Part shown: piece after piece, positions 52,561-60,822 of the stretch
Layout of the letters: each line of letters opens with the position of its first letter
Position numbering within the stretch: position 1 is the stretch's first letter
DNA from: Hymenobacter aerilatus
Lineage (GTDB): Bacteria > Bacteroidota > Bacteroidia > Cytophagales > Hymenobacteraceae
Reading direction: 5' to 3'
DNA length: 64,000 nucleotides
NCBI RefSeq assembly: GCF_022921095.1
Contig: NZ_CP095053.1
Location: 848,501 to 912,500 of the forward strand
The notes under the pieces: model-generated
Database searches by the model: none
Seen by the model: the letters and a program-made list of their open reading frames with translations, nothing else
Told to the model about the DNA's origin: nothing
Made by a program: the position numbers and the translations under genes

Positions 52561-52720
52561 AGCTCCTACCTAAGGGCAAGGGCCGCCGCGTCAATCGACT
52601 TGGCGGCCCTTCTCTTTATTTAGCAGGGTGTCCTGCTTCCAACTTGTTGGGTTGGTACTTCTGCTCACTGCTGAGAAAAAGCCCCGCTGTAAATGGTGGG
52701 TGTTGCCGACTTCTTGCGCC

Positions 52721-53050
52721 CTATTCCCGGAGCAGCCGGCGGGCGGCCTGTCTGTTGGCTTCGCGCTGCTCCGGGGTACCGCCGATATGTAGGGTAACTG
52801 TTACCGGGCTTTCCTCATCATCGGCAGCCAGGGCGGTGCGCTGCAGCTTGGGGGTTATAAACTGGGCAAGCTTTACATACGAGTCTATAAACTCCTTGCC
52901 GTTCAGGCTGAGCAGGTGCGCTCGAAGTATATCGGCATCAAGGCCAGCCAGGGCCGCCCCGATTAGTTCCCGGGCGTGGGTGGTAGCTTTGTTCTGGCTG
53001 CCTTTTGGCCGACCGGCAGAGTTGCCGCTTTGACCTTGTTCGTACTGCAT
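52721..53050 (-). CDS. DUF5681-type phage-related protein
   Basis: A 109-aa protein starting MQYEQGQSGNSAGRPKGSQN, where GRPKGSQNKAT is the basic motif typical of DUF5681 and of some small terminase-related proteins. The rest is helical. Such genes sit in prophages and integrative elements; a DNA-binding role is likely but the function is not established. It is the gene nearest attL and points away from the rest of the cargo. Confidence 0.72.
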   Translation of the reverse strand: MQYEQGQSGNSAGRPKGSQNKATTHARELIGAALAGLDADILRAHLLSLNGKEFIDSYVKLAQFITPKLQRTALAADDEESPVTVTLHIGGTPEQREANRQAARRLLRE

Positions 53051-53478
53051 AACTGCTGTTATTGTCTGTTCTTTACAGGGAATATAAGGCGAAAGGAGTG
53101 GGCTAGCTGGGTACGAATTTTTGGTTTTGAGTTTTGTACGCGTGTAGTTACGGGATAGATAGTGGTTGGCGCGTTAGGTAGAAAAGAATTTATTCCTTTA
53201 CCCGTTGCAACGTCAGGCTTGAACGTAATAAGTAAGCGTTACCTCTTTTCTCTAGATTTTGCACACATGAAAAAAGCGATGGTTAGCAACTGCCATTTGC
53301 AGAAGAAATAGACCTCCTACCCAGTATGGGCTGTAAGTAATAGAAAAGGGTATACCGTTTCGGTATACCCTTCGGAATTGTTGCAGGTGTGCAGATTTGT
53401 GACCCGAAGCTGCCGGGTATAGTGAGTAGATAACTTGCTAGTGAAGATAACAAAAGATCGCGCCGCCGCAACTAAGCC
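53051..53478. other. Gap with one terminator, otherwise empty
   Basis: A 428-bp stretch without a credible gene; only a 13-codon reading frame and small AT-rich runs were seen. The one feature recognised is the hairpin at 53346-53372. Confidence 0.6.
53346..53372 (-). terminator. Terminator of the minus-strand unknown gene
   Basis: AAGGGTATACCG and CGGTATACCCTT form a perfect 12-bp stem with a 3-nt loop; on the minus strand it runs into TTTTC. It lies 107 bp beyond the stop of the gene at 53479. Confidence 0.8.
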
Positions 53479-54204
53479 TCAAATGTTAGAGCGAAGGCTA
53501 TAATTAGTCATTGCACTATTAGCAAGTTCCAAAGCATTCATTTCTTGCCAAGGGAATGGGCGGCCGTGGGAAAGTGCGCGTTGAATTACTTCGGCTAAGG
53601 TATGCTGGCTATTTTGGTGCTTAGCAACGTGAATTGCTTCGAGGTAACGAGTGTAAGGCATTTTTCGGCCTTGGTACCTTGGCATTGGGTAATTAAAATC
53701 TTCTTGAATTGAAATCCATTTAATAGAACTAAAAAGTTCTTCAATCGTCAGGTCAGCGGAATTTCCTTCCCTTTTATATGATTTGCCATCATGGGCTAAT
53801 TGAGCATAATTTAATAACGCTTCGGAGGGTGAAGTAGGCCGATAAGGCAAACGGGTGGCCAAGGCTTCGTAATCGATACCACAGTCACAGAGTTGCTCAA
53901 GCAAAGCTTGCTGCAGATCATCAGGATTCATATTACCGTTTACAACCTTGTTATATATATCAACAATAAGGTTCGCATGAGAGAGGGGGATACTGGCTTG
54001 ACCGGGCTTTGTAATATCAACACGATAGTCAGGTCGGAAAGGGTTCAATTGAGCTTTGTAGCCAGGGAAGTGTACGGTAAGTTCGGCACCGCTTGCGCAC
54101 CGGTGTACTTGGTGAGCTTTCTGTTGCTTCGTTGATAACAATTGCTCGAAGCCGTGAGACTTAAACACGGCGTACAGGTCATCTGTAACTTTATTGTAGC
54201 TCAT
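53479..54204 (-). CDS. Unknown protein divergent from the controller gene
   Basis: A 241-aa protein from ATG 54204 (MSYNKVTDDLYAVFKSHG). No signal peptide or membrane segment. Segments such as PDYRVDITKPG and YQGRKMPYTRYLEAIHVAKHQ have charged residues but no motif I recognise. It is AT-rich like the adjacent C, R and M genes and shares the 123-bp upstream DNA with the controller gene, including the controller's operator, so co-regulation is likely (inference). It may be an added component of the restriction-modification system, such as a second nuclease or an accessory protein; nothing in the sequence decides this. Confidence 0.7.
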   Translation of the reverse strand: MSYNKVTDDLYAVFKSHGFEQLLSTKQQKAHQVHRCASGAELTVHFPGYKAQLNPFRPDYRVDITKPGQASIPLSHANLIVDIYNKVVNGNMNPDDLQQALLEQLCDCGIDYEALATRLPYRPTSPSEALLNYAQLAHDGKSYKREGNSADLTIEELFSSIKWISIQEDFNYPMPRYQGRKMPYTRYLEAIHVAKHQNSQHTLAEVIQRALSHGRPFPWQEMNALELANSAMTNYSLRSNI

Positions 54205-54276
54205 TTTGGGTGTAATTATTAGAATGACCCCAATAGTAGCTATTCGCAAGTGTCAAATCATATAAAAATGCAAAAT

Positions 54277-54314
54277 GATACTTATTGTCGGTTGAGCTGC
54301 ATACAATAGGTATC
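54277..54314. promoter_or_regulatory. Candidate controller (C-box) operator
   Basis: GATACTTATTGT (54277-54288) and ACAATAGGTATC (54303-54314) are inverted copies agreeing at 11 of 12 positions, separated by 14 bp. The right half ends one base before TTCCTTTG, a -7-like element. Autoregulation by C proteins through such sites is established in other type II systems; assignment here is inference. Confidence 0.7.
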
Positions 54315-54326
54315 TTCCTTTGACGG

Positions 54327-54560
54327 ATGAGAGAAAACTCTCTTAAAGCCTTTGGCCTTACTGTCCGTTTCTACCGCAACGAGCTAAGAATTTCTCAGGA
54401 AGAGCTAGCTGAACGTTGTGGGTTCCATCGCACATACATAGGGCAAGTTGAGCGCGGAGAGAGAAACCCCTCGCTAATCAATATCATAACCCTGTGCAAA
54501 AGCCTGGAGGTAACCCTTCCCGATTTTTTTGTGCGCTATCAACAAAATAGTGACTCGTAG
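54327..54560 (+). CDS. XRE-type controller (C) protein
   Basis: A 77-aa helix-turn-helix protein. FGLTVRFYRNELRISQEELAERC is the XRE start and GFHRTYIGQVERGERNPSL the recognition helix. Size, position directly before a nuclease gene and the operator upstream fit a C protein of a type II restriction-modification system, which delays nuclease expression. The ATG lies 4 nt after the -7-like TTCCTTTG, so the mRNA could be leaderless, as known for some C genes. The nuclease gene starts within its last codons. Confidence 0.88.
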   Translation: MRENSLKAFGLTVRFYRNELRISQEELAERCGFHRTYIGQVERGERNPSLINIITLCKSLEVTLPDFFVRYQQNSDS

Positions 54561-55074
54561 CTATAATACCGTTGGCGGTGGTGCTAATACCAATCTCAAC
54601 GGTCTGGAATTTGAACGTGGTACCGACCTTAGAGAGGCATTTGCAAACCATCCGCAATACAAACTAAGCGGTGATTCTATAATAGACCGGACTACCCAAG
54701 AGGTAGTCGGGCGACTCTACGAAAAGAATAAACTATATAAAAATCTTCTTGAAGCTAATCACATCAACTACAAGAATATTATCTCCAAAAAGCTGCTTCC
54801 AGATGACGCTTTAGTAGTTGGTAACACATTGTACATCATCGAGAAGAAATACCAAGCTGGTGCTGGTTCCGTAGACGAAAAGCTTCAGACTTGCCACTTT
54901 AAGAAGCGCCAGTATATAAAGCTCATGACCTCATTGGGACTTGAAGTTCAGTTCTACTACCTACTTAGCGACTGGTTCAATGCACCCTCGTATAAAGATG
55001 TTCTTGACTACATTGAGGAAGTAGGCTGCAAATACTTCTTTGGTAAAATTCCATTAGAAAAGTTGGGTCTCTAA
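54550..55074 (+). CDS. Putative type II restriction endonuclease, PD-(D/E)XK type
   Basis: A 174-aa protein from GTG 54550, overlapping the controller gene by 11 bp. The active site reads LLPDDALVVGNTLYIIEKKYQ (PD...ExK), and the following QTCHFKKRQYIKLMTSLGLEVQ is helical and basic. No family name is assigned; small size is normal for type II nucleases. Specificity cannot be read. The stop overlaps the convergent methylase stop by 4 bp. Function as a nuclease is inferred from motif and context. Confidence 0.78.
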   Translation: MTRSYNTVGGGANTNLNGLEFERGTDLREAFANHPQYKLSGDSIIDRTTQEVVGRLYEKNKLYKNLLEANHINYKNIISKKLLPDDALVVGNTLYIIEKKYQAGAGSVDEKLQTCHFKKRQYIKLMTSLGLEVQFYYLLSDWFNAPSYKDVLDYIEEVGCKYFFGKIPLEKLGL

Positions 55075-55994
55075 ATCAACTCTGGTACACCTTGATAGTT
55101 ACTGATTAACAGCTCACTAATCTTACCTCGCTCAGTGCCCTTCGAATTGATGTTACGGCTTGCCTGAATGCGTCGGATATTGAAACCGTCGTATAGGTCA
55201 TCAAAATAATGATTGTCCGCGTCGGTATTCTTAACATCGGAATTACTCAGCAACCAGTAATGTTCTTGCTCGTCAAGCGTCCGGCAGAAATTGGCTAAGC
55301 GCTGCTGGCTTTCGTCGTTGAATACCTCTGAAACGTACGCATTGAATGAGGCTGTAGTACTCAACGGTTTGTAAGGCGGATCGAAATAAAAGAAAGCCCG
55401 GCCGGAAATATGCTTAAGTGTCTCCGAGAAATCGCCCGTTAGGATAGTAACACGCGACAGGAGGTGGCTATTGGCACGGATGGTAGCCGAGTCACAAATC
55501 AAAGGCTTTTCGTACTTGCCAAATGGTACATTGAACTTACTCTTGCTGTTCACACGGTACAAGCCGTTGAAACAAGTCTTATTCAAAAAAATAAGTAGGC
55601 AGGTGTTGCGAAGGCTATCTAAAGTCCGTGTATTAAACTCAGCTCGAATCTTATCGAAGAATTCTCTTCGTACATCTTCGCCAATCAAAGCGTAATATTC
55701 GGCTTGCATAGCTGCAAGCTGCTTAATGAGTTCTTCAGGCTGCTCTTTAATAACCTGATAGGCTGTCGTTAGGTCAGGATTAATATCGTTAATGATAGCA
55801 GTCGTGATGCTGCGGTAATGTTGCAACATCCAAAACATTACGGCTCCGCCACCAATGAATGGTTCGACATAGGTAGTAACCTTGCGTTCGAAGTCAGCAG
55901 GTAAAGCTTGCTGAATAGCTGGAATTAATTGCCGCTTACCACCGGCCCATTTTAAGAAAGGCTTAGCGCCGCTCACGTCTCCAAATAAATTCAT
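55071..55994 (-). CDS. D12-class DNA adenine N6-methyltransferase
   Basis: A 307-aa protein of the Dam/M.DpnII type. PFLKWAGGKRQLIP is motif X/I with the SAM loop, VEPFIGGGAVMFWML motif I, and FFYFDPPYKPLS the catalytic DPPY (motif IV). The later DVKNTDADNHYFDDLYDGFN fits the target region. It protects host DNA from the adjacent nuclease; recognition site unknown. A TAATTTTG -7 element lies 4 nt upstream of the ATG. Confidence 0.92.
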   Translation of the reverse strand: MNLFGDVSGAKPFLKWAGGKRQLIPAIQQALPADFERKVTTYVEPFIGGGAVMFWMLQHYRSITTAIINDINPDLTTAYQVIKEQPEELIKQLAAMQAEYYALIGEDVRREFFDKIRAEFNTRTLDSLRNTCLLIFLNKTCFNGLYRVNSKSKFNVPFGKYEKPLICDSATIRANSHLLSRVTILTGDFSETLKHISGRAFFYFDPPYKPLSTTASFNAYVSEVFNDESQQRLANFCRTLDEQEHYWLLSNSDVKNTDADNHYFDDLYDGFNIRRIQASRNINSKGTERGKISELLISNYQGVPELI

Positions 55995-55998
55995 GGAC

Positions 55999-56006
55999 CA
56001 AAATTA
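55999..56006 (-). promoter_or_regulatory. Bacteroidota -7 element of the methylase gene
   Basis: On the minus strand TAATTTTG is a perfect TAnnTTTG match ending 4 nt before the ATG at 55994. The methylase is probably made from a leaderless message under its own promoter, independent of the controller. Confidence 0.6.
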
Positions 56007-56085
56007 GCTGCTTTTGTTGTTGAAACCAGCGTTAAGTTAGAGTTACTAAGTTTAGTAGAGTGCTGTAGCAAGTAGTGACAGTATA

Positions 56086-56958
56086 TCAAAATGGCGGATA
56101 TCCTTCCATCTTCAGGGCTAACATATTGTTTAGCACTTGCTGTAGTAGGTAATATCCTTGTAGGTCGTCCGGCGGCATCTTAGCATACAGGACGGCAAGT
56201 TGCTGGGCAGCGTTTAACACGGCATTAAATCGGGCCGTTAGCCGTTCGTTGGCTATGTCCTCATTAATTTCCTGTTCTATCTGTTCGATAATTGGTATAG
56301 GTACCATCCGACCGCTTTCATCAGGCCGGTACATAGTTATTTCCTTACCGCTTACGGCCGTGAACATCTTACGTAGAGCAAAATCGGTTTGATGTTCTAC
56401 AGCCAAGGTAAAACGGTGAAAATCAATTGGACCACTGGTGCCAATGTATTCGCCGTGGCTTTCGGGGTCGGGAAAGAAGCGGGCTAGCTCGGCGTGTAGG
56501 CCGTACTCTGCCAGGCGTGCCGGGTCGGTGGTGTCGGTTACTTGCCAGCCTTCGCCCGCGTCGGGGTTGCCGGTGCCGGTGTGGTGCCAGTCGTCATCTT
56601 CGCCGCCGCCGTACTCTTCTAGCAGGCGTTTCCGGTTGGCGGCCGCGTAGGCGGTTAAGTCGCCTTCGTACACGGCAAAGAAGCTGTCGAGCAACGCGGC
56701 CGCGGCTTGTACGTGGCCGTGCAGGTGGTTCAGGGCGTTGCTCAGTACCGTTAGCTCGTAGTAGCGTTGGGCCTGGGCTACAATGGACAGCGGGGGCTTT
56801 GCGCCCTGGGCTTCGGTGGTAAACGCTACCCGACAGGCCCGCATGGATTCGCGGGGCGTGCTGAAAATATCCAGCGTTGAAAGACCGGCCAGATAAGCAT
56901 TAAATAAGTGAGCCAACGGGGTATCCGCGTCGATTTTTTCCAGGATGGTGAAACGCAT
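56086..56958 (-). CDS. Unknown element protein, 290 aa
   Basis: A soluble helical protein (LAHLFNAYLAGLSTLDIF, LHGHVQAAAALLDSFFAVY) with an acidic glycine-rich loop at about residues 120-145 (EEYGGGEDDDWHHTGTG). It resembles no domain I can name. Located downstream of DUF3987 on the same strand, 64 bp gap, so it ends that operon or has its own promoter. Confidence 0.65.
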   Translation of the reverse strand: MRFTILEKIDADTPLAHLFNAYLAGLSTLDIFSTPRESMRACRVAFTTEAQGAKPPLSIVAQAQRYYELTVLSNALNHLHGHVQAAAALLDSFFAVYEGDLTAYAAANRKRLLEEYGGGEDDDWHHTGTGNPDAGEGWQVTDTTDPARLAEYGLHAELARFFPDPESHGEYIGTSGPIDFHRFTLAVEHQTDFALRKMFTAVSGKEITMYRPDESGRMVPIPIIEQIEQEINEDIANERLTARFNAVLNAAQQLAVLYAKMPPDDLQGYYLLQQVLNNMLALKMEGYPPF

Positions 56959-57022
56959 AACTGTAGAGTAATTAGAAAGTGTAGTAATTGGAGAAAGTGT
57001 AGCGTAGCACTTTTGCTACACG

Positions 57023-58957
57023 CTACGCGTCGAAGCGCAACCAGCGCGCAACGGTGGTAAAATGCACGCCTACTTGTGAGGCTATTTCACGCACACCCAA
57101 CCCTTGCCCGTGTAGTTCCTGCACCCGGGCTTCCTGCTCCGCTTTCCCGGCGTACTTGCTGGCTGATTTGAAGGCAGAGCCGACGGGGCGGGGTAGTCGC
57201 TCATACAAAGCCAGCGCGTGTTGCCGGTACACATCGGCAATGGCTAGGGCAGCGGTTAGGTCGGCATCTTCGCAGGTGAGGGTACGGTCGGTCGGGGCTT
57301 CCCCGTTCTCAAAGCAGCGTAGCAGCGTCAGCAGCATGCAGAGGCGGAAACAGGCGCGGCCGTGGCGTTTAGAGGCACTACCAGAGCCCTCCCCGAAGTC
57401 CGCTATTCCTTCGCATAGCCACTGCTGCCAGGCCGCGTTGAAACGTTGTTCCTGAGTTGGGCTAAGGCGTACCACTATCCGGCCCGCACTGGCGGCGGCT
57501 ATCATTTCCGATACCCGCACCGACAGCGCATCAAACCACGTATCAAGGGAGCCGCCGGCGGGCGCGGCAAATGGGTCGTCCCAAACGTGCGGAGACTCAA
57601 AGGCATAAAACCAGAAGCGCGAAAACAACCCATCCTCAGCAGTTGGAATAAGCCGGGCCACCTGCTCCGGCGTACCTCCCAGCGCTACCGATAAGGCCGG
57701 CCGGCTCAACTCATAGGTGCCGGCAGTTTTGCGGTCGTACTGGTGCGGTTCATGTTCGGAGCATTTGCGCAATAGAGCAGAGTAATCGCCAAAATCCTGC
57801 TTTAGCGCGCCGCTTAGGGTGTCGGCTTCCGTTTCACAGATGATACCCCGCTCGTTGTTTTCGGCCAGCGTCTTTACCACATTGGCCGCGCCGTTATCAG
57901 CTGGGATAAAGAGGCGGCGGCGTGGGGGCTCTGTTGGTTTCGGAGGCAGCGGCCCGCCGGCTTTGGCGGCGCGCTTCTGTTGCTCGTATTCCTGTAGCTG
58001 CAACTCGTATCCGTCCCGTTCCCGCTGGCTGGCTTCGCGCACAGCCAGGTGGTGAGGCCAGGCCAGCCGGCGGGCCCAATCCAGCGCGCCCTTGCCGGAG
58101 GCCGCGGGTGCTACTACAAAGGCATACACGTTGGCCCCAATAATTTTGCCCCGGTACATCCCTTCCAGCGTCGGGAAGCAGCCCGACAGCACGGCCAGCG
58201 CACCGGTCAACAGCACATCCCGTTCGCGGGCTGTGGGCAAGGGCTGGCAGCACTGTTGCAGGAAGTTGGGTAGCAGCTGGTATACTTCCGCCGAAATGGT
58301 GGGGGTATTGAGGGGCGCGGCCGGCAAGGGGCCGGAGCCCGTGCCGCCGGGGCTACGTCCGGCGCTACCGTACTCAGCTCCGGCGGTTGAGTTAGACCGG
58401 GCCGTGGGCGGCTCCCAGGGTTTGCTGTTGTGCTGGCTGGTTCCCCGCTGGTAAATACCGCGCACGGTGCGGGCTATTTCATCGGCGGAAAAATCGGCGG
58501 CGGCATACCCGGCGGCGTGGCTCTCAAAATCGGGTAGGGCTACTCCCTTTTCATTGCAGAAGAACGCCAAAGCAGTTAGCCAGGCATTGCGTCCGCCCTT
58601 AGCCGGAAAGGTGCCGTGCCGCGCTTCATGTTGTGTTACGCACCAAGTAAGGGCGTCGAGGGTAGGCATTCTCGGACCATTACGCGCGTACGCGTGCGCG
58701 CGCGTAGGGGTGTCCTGTTCTGTCCAGTTGGCAGTTTCGGGAGCAGTACGCGCGTACGCGTGCGTGCGCGTGGAACTGTCAACATTTGTCAACATCGGCG
58801 GCGGAGTTTCGCACCCATCGCGCGCGTGCGCGTACGTGCGCGTATTGGTCTCGAAACTCCCGGCGGCGGGTTGCGCGGGCGTTGATGTGTCGGGTTTTGT
58901 CGGGTCGGGCTCCGGTGCCGGGGTAGCGGCCCGGAGGGCGTTTAAATCTAACGTCAT
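57023..58957 (-). CDS. DUF3987 protein with C-terminal HTH and N-terminal short repeats
   Basis: A 644-aa protein. Residues ~25-110 contain three copies of an eight-residue pattern T-R-x-Y/H-A-x-A-R (TRTYAHARDG, TRTHAYARTA, TRAHAYARNG). The centre is the DUF3987 domain, found next to primases in Bacteroidota elements (FVVAPAASGKGALDWARRL resembles a Walker-like loop; GIICETEADTLSGALKQDFG follows). The end, VREIASQVGVHFTTVARWL, is a helix-turn-helix. A role in replication of the element is inferred from neighbours. The DNA of the short repeats is the CG-rich tract at 58681-58845. Confidence 0.85.
   Translation of the reverse strand: MTLDLNALRAATPAPEPDPTKPDTSTPAQPAAGSFETNTRTYAHARDGCETPPPMLTNVDSSTRTHAYARTAPETANWTEQDTPTRAHAYARNGPRMPTLDALTWCVTQHEARHGTFPAKGGRNAWLTALAFFCNEKGVALPDFESHAAGYAAADFSADEIARTVRGIYQRGTSQHNSKPWEPPTARSNSTAGAEYGSAGRSPGGTGSGPLPAAPLNTPTISAEVYQLLPNFLQQCCQPLPTARERDVLLTGALAVLSGCFPTLEGMYRGKIIGANVYAFVVAPAASGKGALDWARRLAWPHHLAVREASQRERDGYELQLQEYEQQKRAAKAGGPLPPKPTEPPRRRLFIPADNGAANVVKTLAENNERGIICETEADTLSGALKQDFGDYSALLRKCSEHEPHQYDRKTAGTYELSRPALSVALGGTPEQVARLIPTAEDGLFSRFWFYAFESPHVWDDPFAAPAGGSLDTWFDALSVRVSEMIAAASAGRIVVRLSPTQEQRFNAAWQQWLCEGIADFGEGSGSASKRHGRACFRLCMLLTLLRCFENGEAPTDRTLTCEDADLTAALAIADVYRQHALALYERLPRPVGSAFKSASKYAGKAEQEARVQELHGQGLGVREIASQVGVHFTTVARWLRFDA
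58681..58845. repeat. Three alternating purine-pyrimidine CG-rich tracts
   Basis: Tracts at 58681-58706, 58746-58772 and 58819-58845 (26, 27 and 27 bp) strictly alternate purine and pyrimidine, for example ACGCGCGTACGCGTGCGCG. Spacing of starts is 65 and 73 bp. They encode the three short repeats of the DUF3987 protein on the minus strand, but the DNA pattern itself is extreme: Z-DNA-prone sequence placed like iterons. Confidence 0.8.
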
Positions 58958-59093
58958 TGCCAGCTCTGTTGAAAATGTAGGGTTTTGTAGGGTTCACTGT
59001 GCCTATTAATTTTATAACCTCCCTTTTTATGGGTATTTAAGCCGCAAAACCTAGTTTATTCTTCGGCTCAATTCTGAGCGAAAGCCCGGCGGC

Positions 59094-60035
59094 TTACCCC
59101 GCAAAGCGTGGGCTTAGCCAGGCGTCGGCATCGTGGCAGACAAAGCAGGCGCGGGCCACATCTTTGCCGCTGGGGTCGGGCTGTAACTCCGGCCCGTAGG
59201 AGCCCAACAGGTAGCCCGATAGCACCCGGAAGTTGTCAAGGTGAGAAGCTGTCGGGTCGGTTTCCAGAATAACCTTTAGCCCTTCCCCGCCGGGGCTGGT
59301 AAACAAGACTACCAGCGCGGGGCTCAACAGCGGATCAGCTAGTAAGGCGGTGCGGGCCGCGCCCACGTCGGGCAAATGGTCAAAGTCCAGCACCAGCAGG
59401 CCCGAAGGGGTAACTAGGTTGCCATTGGCACGGGTAGGAGCGAAGGTGCCGGCGGGCGTTACGTAGTCGAGTCGTTTTTTCCATTCGGCGCGGGCTTCAC
59501 TACCCGCCGGTGCTTGCCGGAGTTGGGTTGTAGCCGGCGCGAATAGAGGCCCGTGTACCATTTCCCAAAGTTGGCGCGGGGTAATGGCCGCATACGGGGC
59601 GGCGCTCCTAATACCGCCCCGGAAGTAGCTGAATTGGGGTGGCTCCGGTGCCGTTGAATCCGGGTCTGCTATTACTGCTTTGCTTCTGCTATCGGCTGGT
59701 AGCTCCGGCGGTGTGGCCTCATTAACCGGAGTCGGATTTATTCCTGCTTCATACCTGCTTTTGTCCGATTCTTCGGAATAATTCCCTGTTATTTCCCTGC
59801 TTTCTGTTGGCTCCCAAGGTGCGCCAAATACACCCCGCCGCGGCTCCCGGAGGCCACCCGCCTGGAGCATGGCTAGCCAGTCGGAGAGAGGCCCCGCGTA
59901 GCCGTGCCGGTGCAAAGCCGCTTCCAGCTCGGCGGCGGTGCGTGTGAAGGTTGGGCTGTAGTCAGAGAATAACGCGCGCACGGCGGCCGAATCCATGGCA
60001 CGGGTTTCAGCAGCCAGCGGTCCACCATTAGCCAC
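59094..60035 (-). CDS. BT4734/VirE-N-like primase-type protein
   Basis: A 313-aa protein. Residues ~130-310 read ISPRQLW-type and LLVLDFDHLPDVGAARTALL, LFTSPGGEGLKVILE and SGKDVARACFVCHDADAW, a pattern of the BT4734-like (VirE N-terminal) domain, in which the Asp-x-Asp and Gly-rich loops recall archaeal-type primases. It probably acts with the DUF3987 protein in initiating replication of the element. It overlaps the upstream gene by 8 bp. N-terminal ~120 residues are proline-rich and without known domain. Confidence 0.82.
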   Translation of the reverse strand: MANGGPLAAETRAMDSAAVRALFSDYSPTFTRTAAELEAALHRHGYAGPLSDWLAMLQAGGLREPRRGVFGAPWEPTESREITGNYSEESDKSRYEAGINPTPVNEATPPELPADSRSKAVIADPDSTAPEPPQFSYFRGGIRSAAPYAAITPRQLWEMVHGPLFAPATTQLRQAPAGSEARAEWKKRLDYVTPAGTFAPTRANGNLVTPSGLLVLDFDHLPDVGAARTALLADPLLSPALVVLFTSPGGEGLKVILETDPTASHLDNFRVLSGYLLGSYGPELQPDPSGKDVARACFVCHDADAWLSPRFAG

Positions 60036-60402
60036 GGGGGCGGCGGGCCGGGCCCGTTCTGGTAACTACAACGGGTGAAGCCGCGGCAGTCGGATTTAAC
60101 AAGTAGAGGCGCTTTATATCAGATGCCTCAAAACGAAATACCGGGTCGTCATTGGGGTGCGGGTCAGCTGGAACAAAGGCTATAGCGCCACCTCTGTAGG
60201 AAGTGAGTAGATTAGTTACTGCCTTACCTACCCAAAGTATACGCGGGCCGAAGTCCAGCCCTTCCCCGGTGGTGAGTAGTGCGACAGCAGAGCCAGCGGG
60301 CACAGCGGGCCAATCCCGGCGCCGCACACGGTAAGCTAGGCAGGGCCGGCCGCTGGCTAACAGCAGCACCGGTGCTGAATCTAGAAGCAGTACGTTAGGC
60401 AC
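60028..60402 (-). CDS. Small hypothetical element protein
   Basis: A 124-aa protein in a tight operon: its start overlaps the excisionase-like gene by 8 bp and its stop overlaps the primase-type gene by 8 bp. The sequence is beta-rich (APVLLLASGRPCLAYRVRRRDW, GSAVALLTTGEGLDFG) and has no recognised family. Confidence 0.68.
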   Translation of the reverse strand: MPNVLLLDSAPVLLLASGRPCLAYRVRRRDWPAVPAGSAVALLTTGEGLDFGPRILWVGKAVTNLLTSYRGGAIAFVPADPHPNDDPVFRFEASDIKRLYLLNPTAAASPVVVTRTGPARRPRG

Positions 60403-60718
60403 GGCGCGTTCCTCCTTTCCCGGCTGGTTTAGCCGTACGGTGCTGACGTTGCAGGCTAGCGAGCAGTTCGCTCCGTTTCAGATATACACGACCTCCTAAG
60501 CGGTGCTTCGTAATTAGGCCACGACGAGCAAAGTCGTGTACGGTCTGCTGGCAGATGTCAAGCAGCGCGGCGGCCTCCCGCACAGTTAGCAGTTCCGGCC
60601 CGGTGGCTATATCGGTAGGCACGGCCGGGCCGGAGCTACTGACCTCATGCCGGATAATGGCCCGGAGGTCGTCTAAAAGTTGGGAGTAGGTTACTCCGCT
60701 GGTTAAAATGGTTTGCAT
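60395..60718 (-). CDS. Excisionase-like helix-turn-helix protein
   Basis: A 107-aa protein. LLTVREAAALLDICQQTVHDFARRGLITKHRLGGRVYLKRSEL is a MerR-like excisionase (Xis/HTH_17) domain; the end is basic (AKPAGKGGTRRA). It is the first gene of the operon xis-unknown-primase-DUF3987 and follows a repeat-containing promoter region at 60760-60801. It may steer excision by the integrase and also control the operon. Confidence 0.82.
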   Translation of the reverse strand: MQTILTSGVTYSQLLDDLRAIIRHEVSSSGPAVPTDIATGPELLTVREAAALLDICQQTVHDFARRGLITKHRLGGRVYLKRSELLASLQRQHRTAKPAGKGGTRRA

Positions 60719-60759
60719 TGTACATCATGCCCGCCGGGGTGTGGTTCGGTCGAGATGAT

Positions 60760-60801
60760 GCAAAACTGACTTAGGCCGACTAGTCGAAATTAGCCGACTA
60801 G
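60760..60801 (-). promoter_or_regulatory. Promoter and operator region of the excisionase operon
   Basis: On the minus strand a -7-like AGTTTTG (xAnnTTTG) lies at 60760-60767, about 42 nt before the start. Upstream, two direct repeats, TTAGGCCGACTAG (60771-60783) and TTAGCCGACTAG (60790-60801), fall where -33 would be, and each contains CGACTAG(TCG) with dyad symmetry. A regulator binding here would control the operon; which one is unknown. Confidence 0.55.
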
Positions 60802-60822
60802 AAAAGACCTAAAAAGACCAGT

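Noticed and set aside
53270..53311. Tiny frame ATGAAAAAAGCGATGG... of 13 codons in the element gap
   Set aside because: Too short, no conservation sign and no promoter consensus at the right distance.
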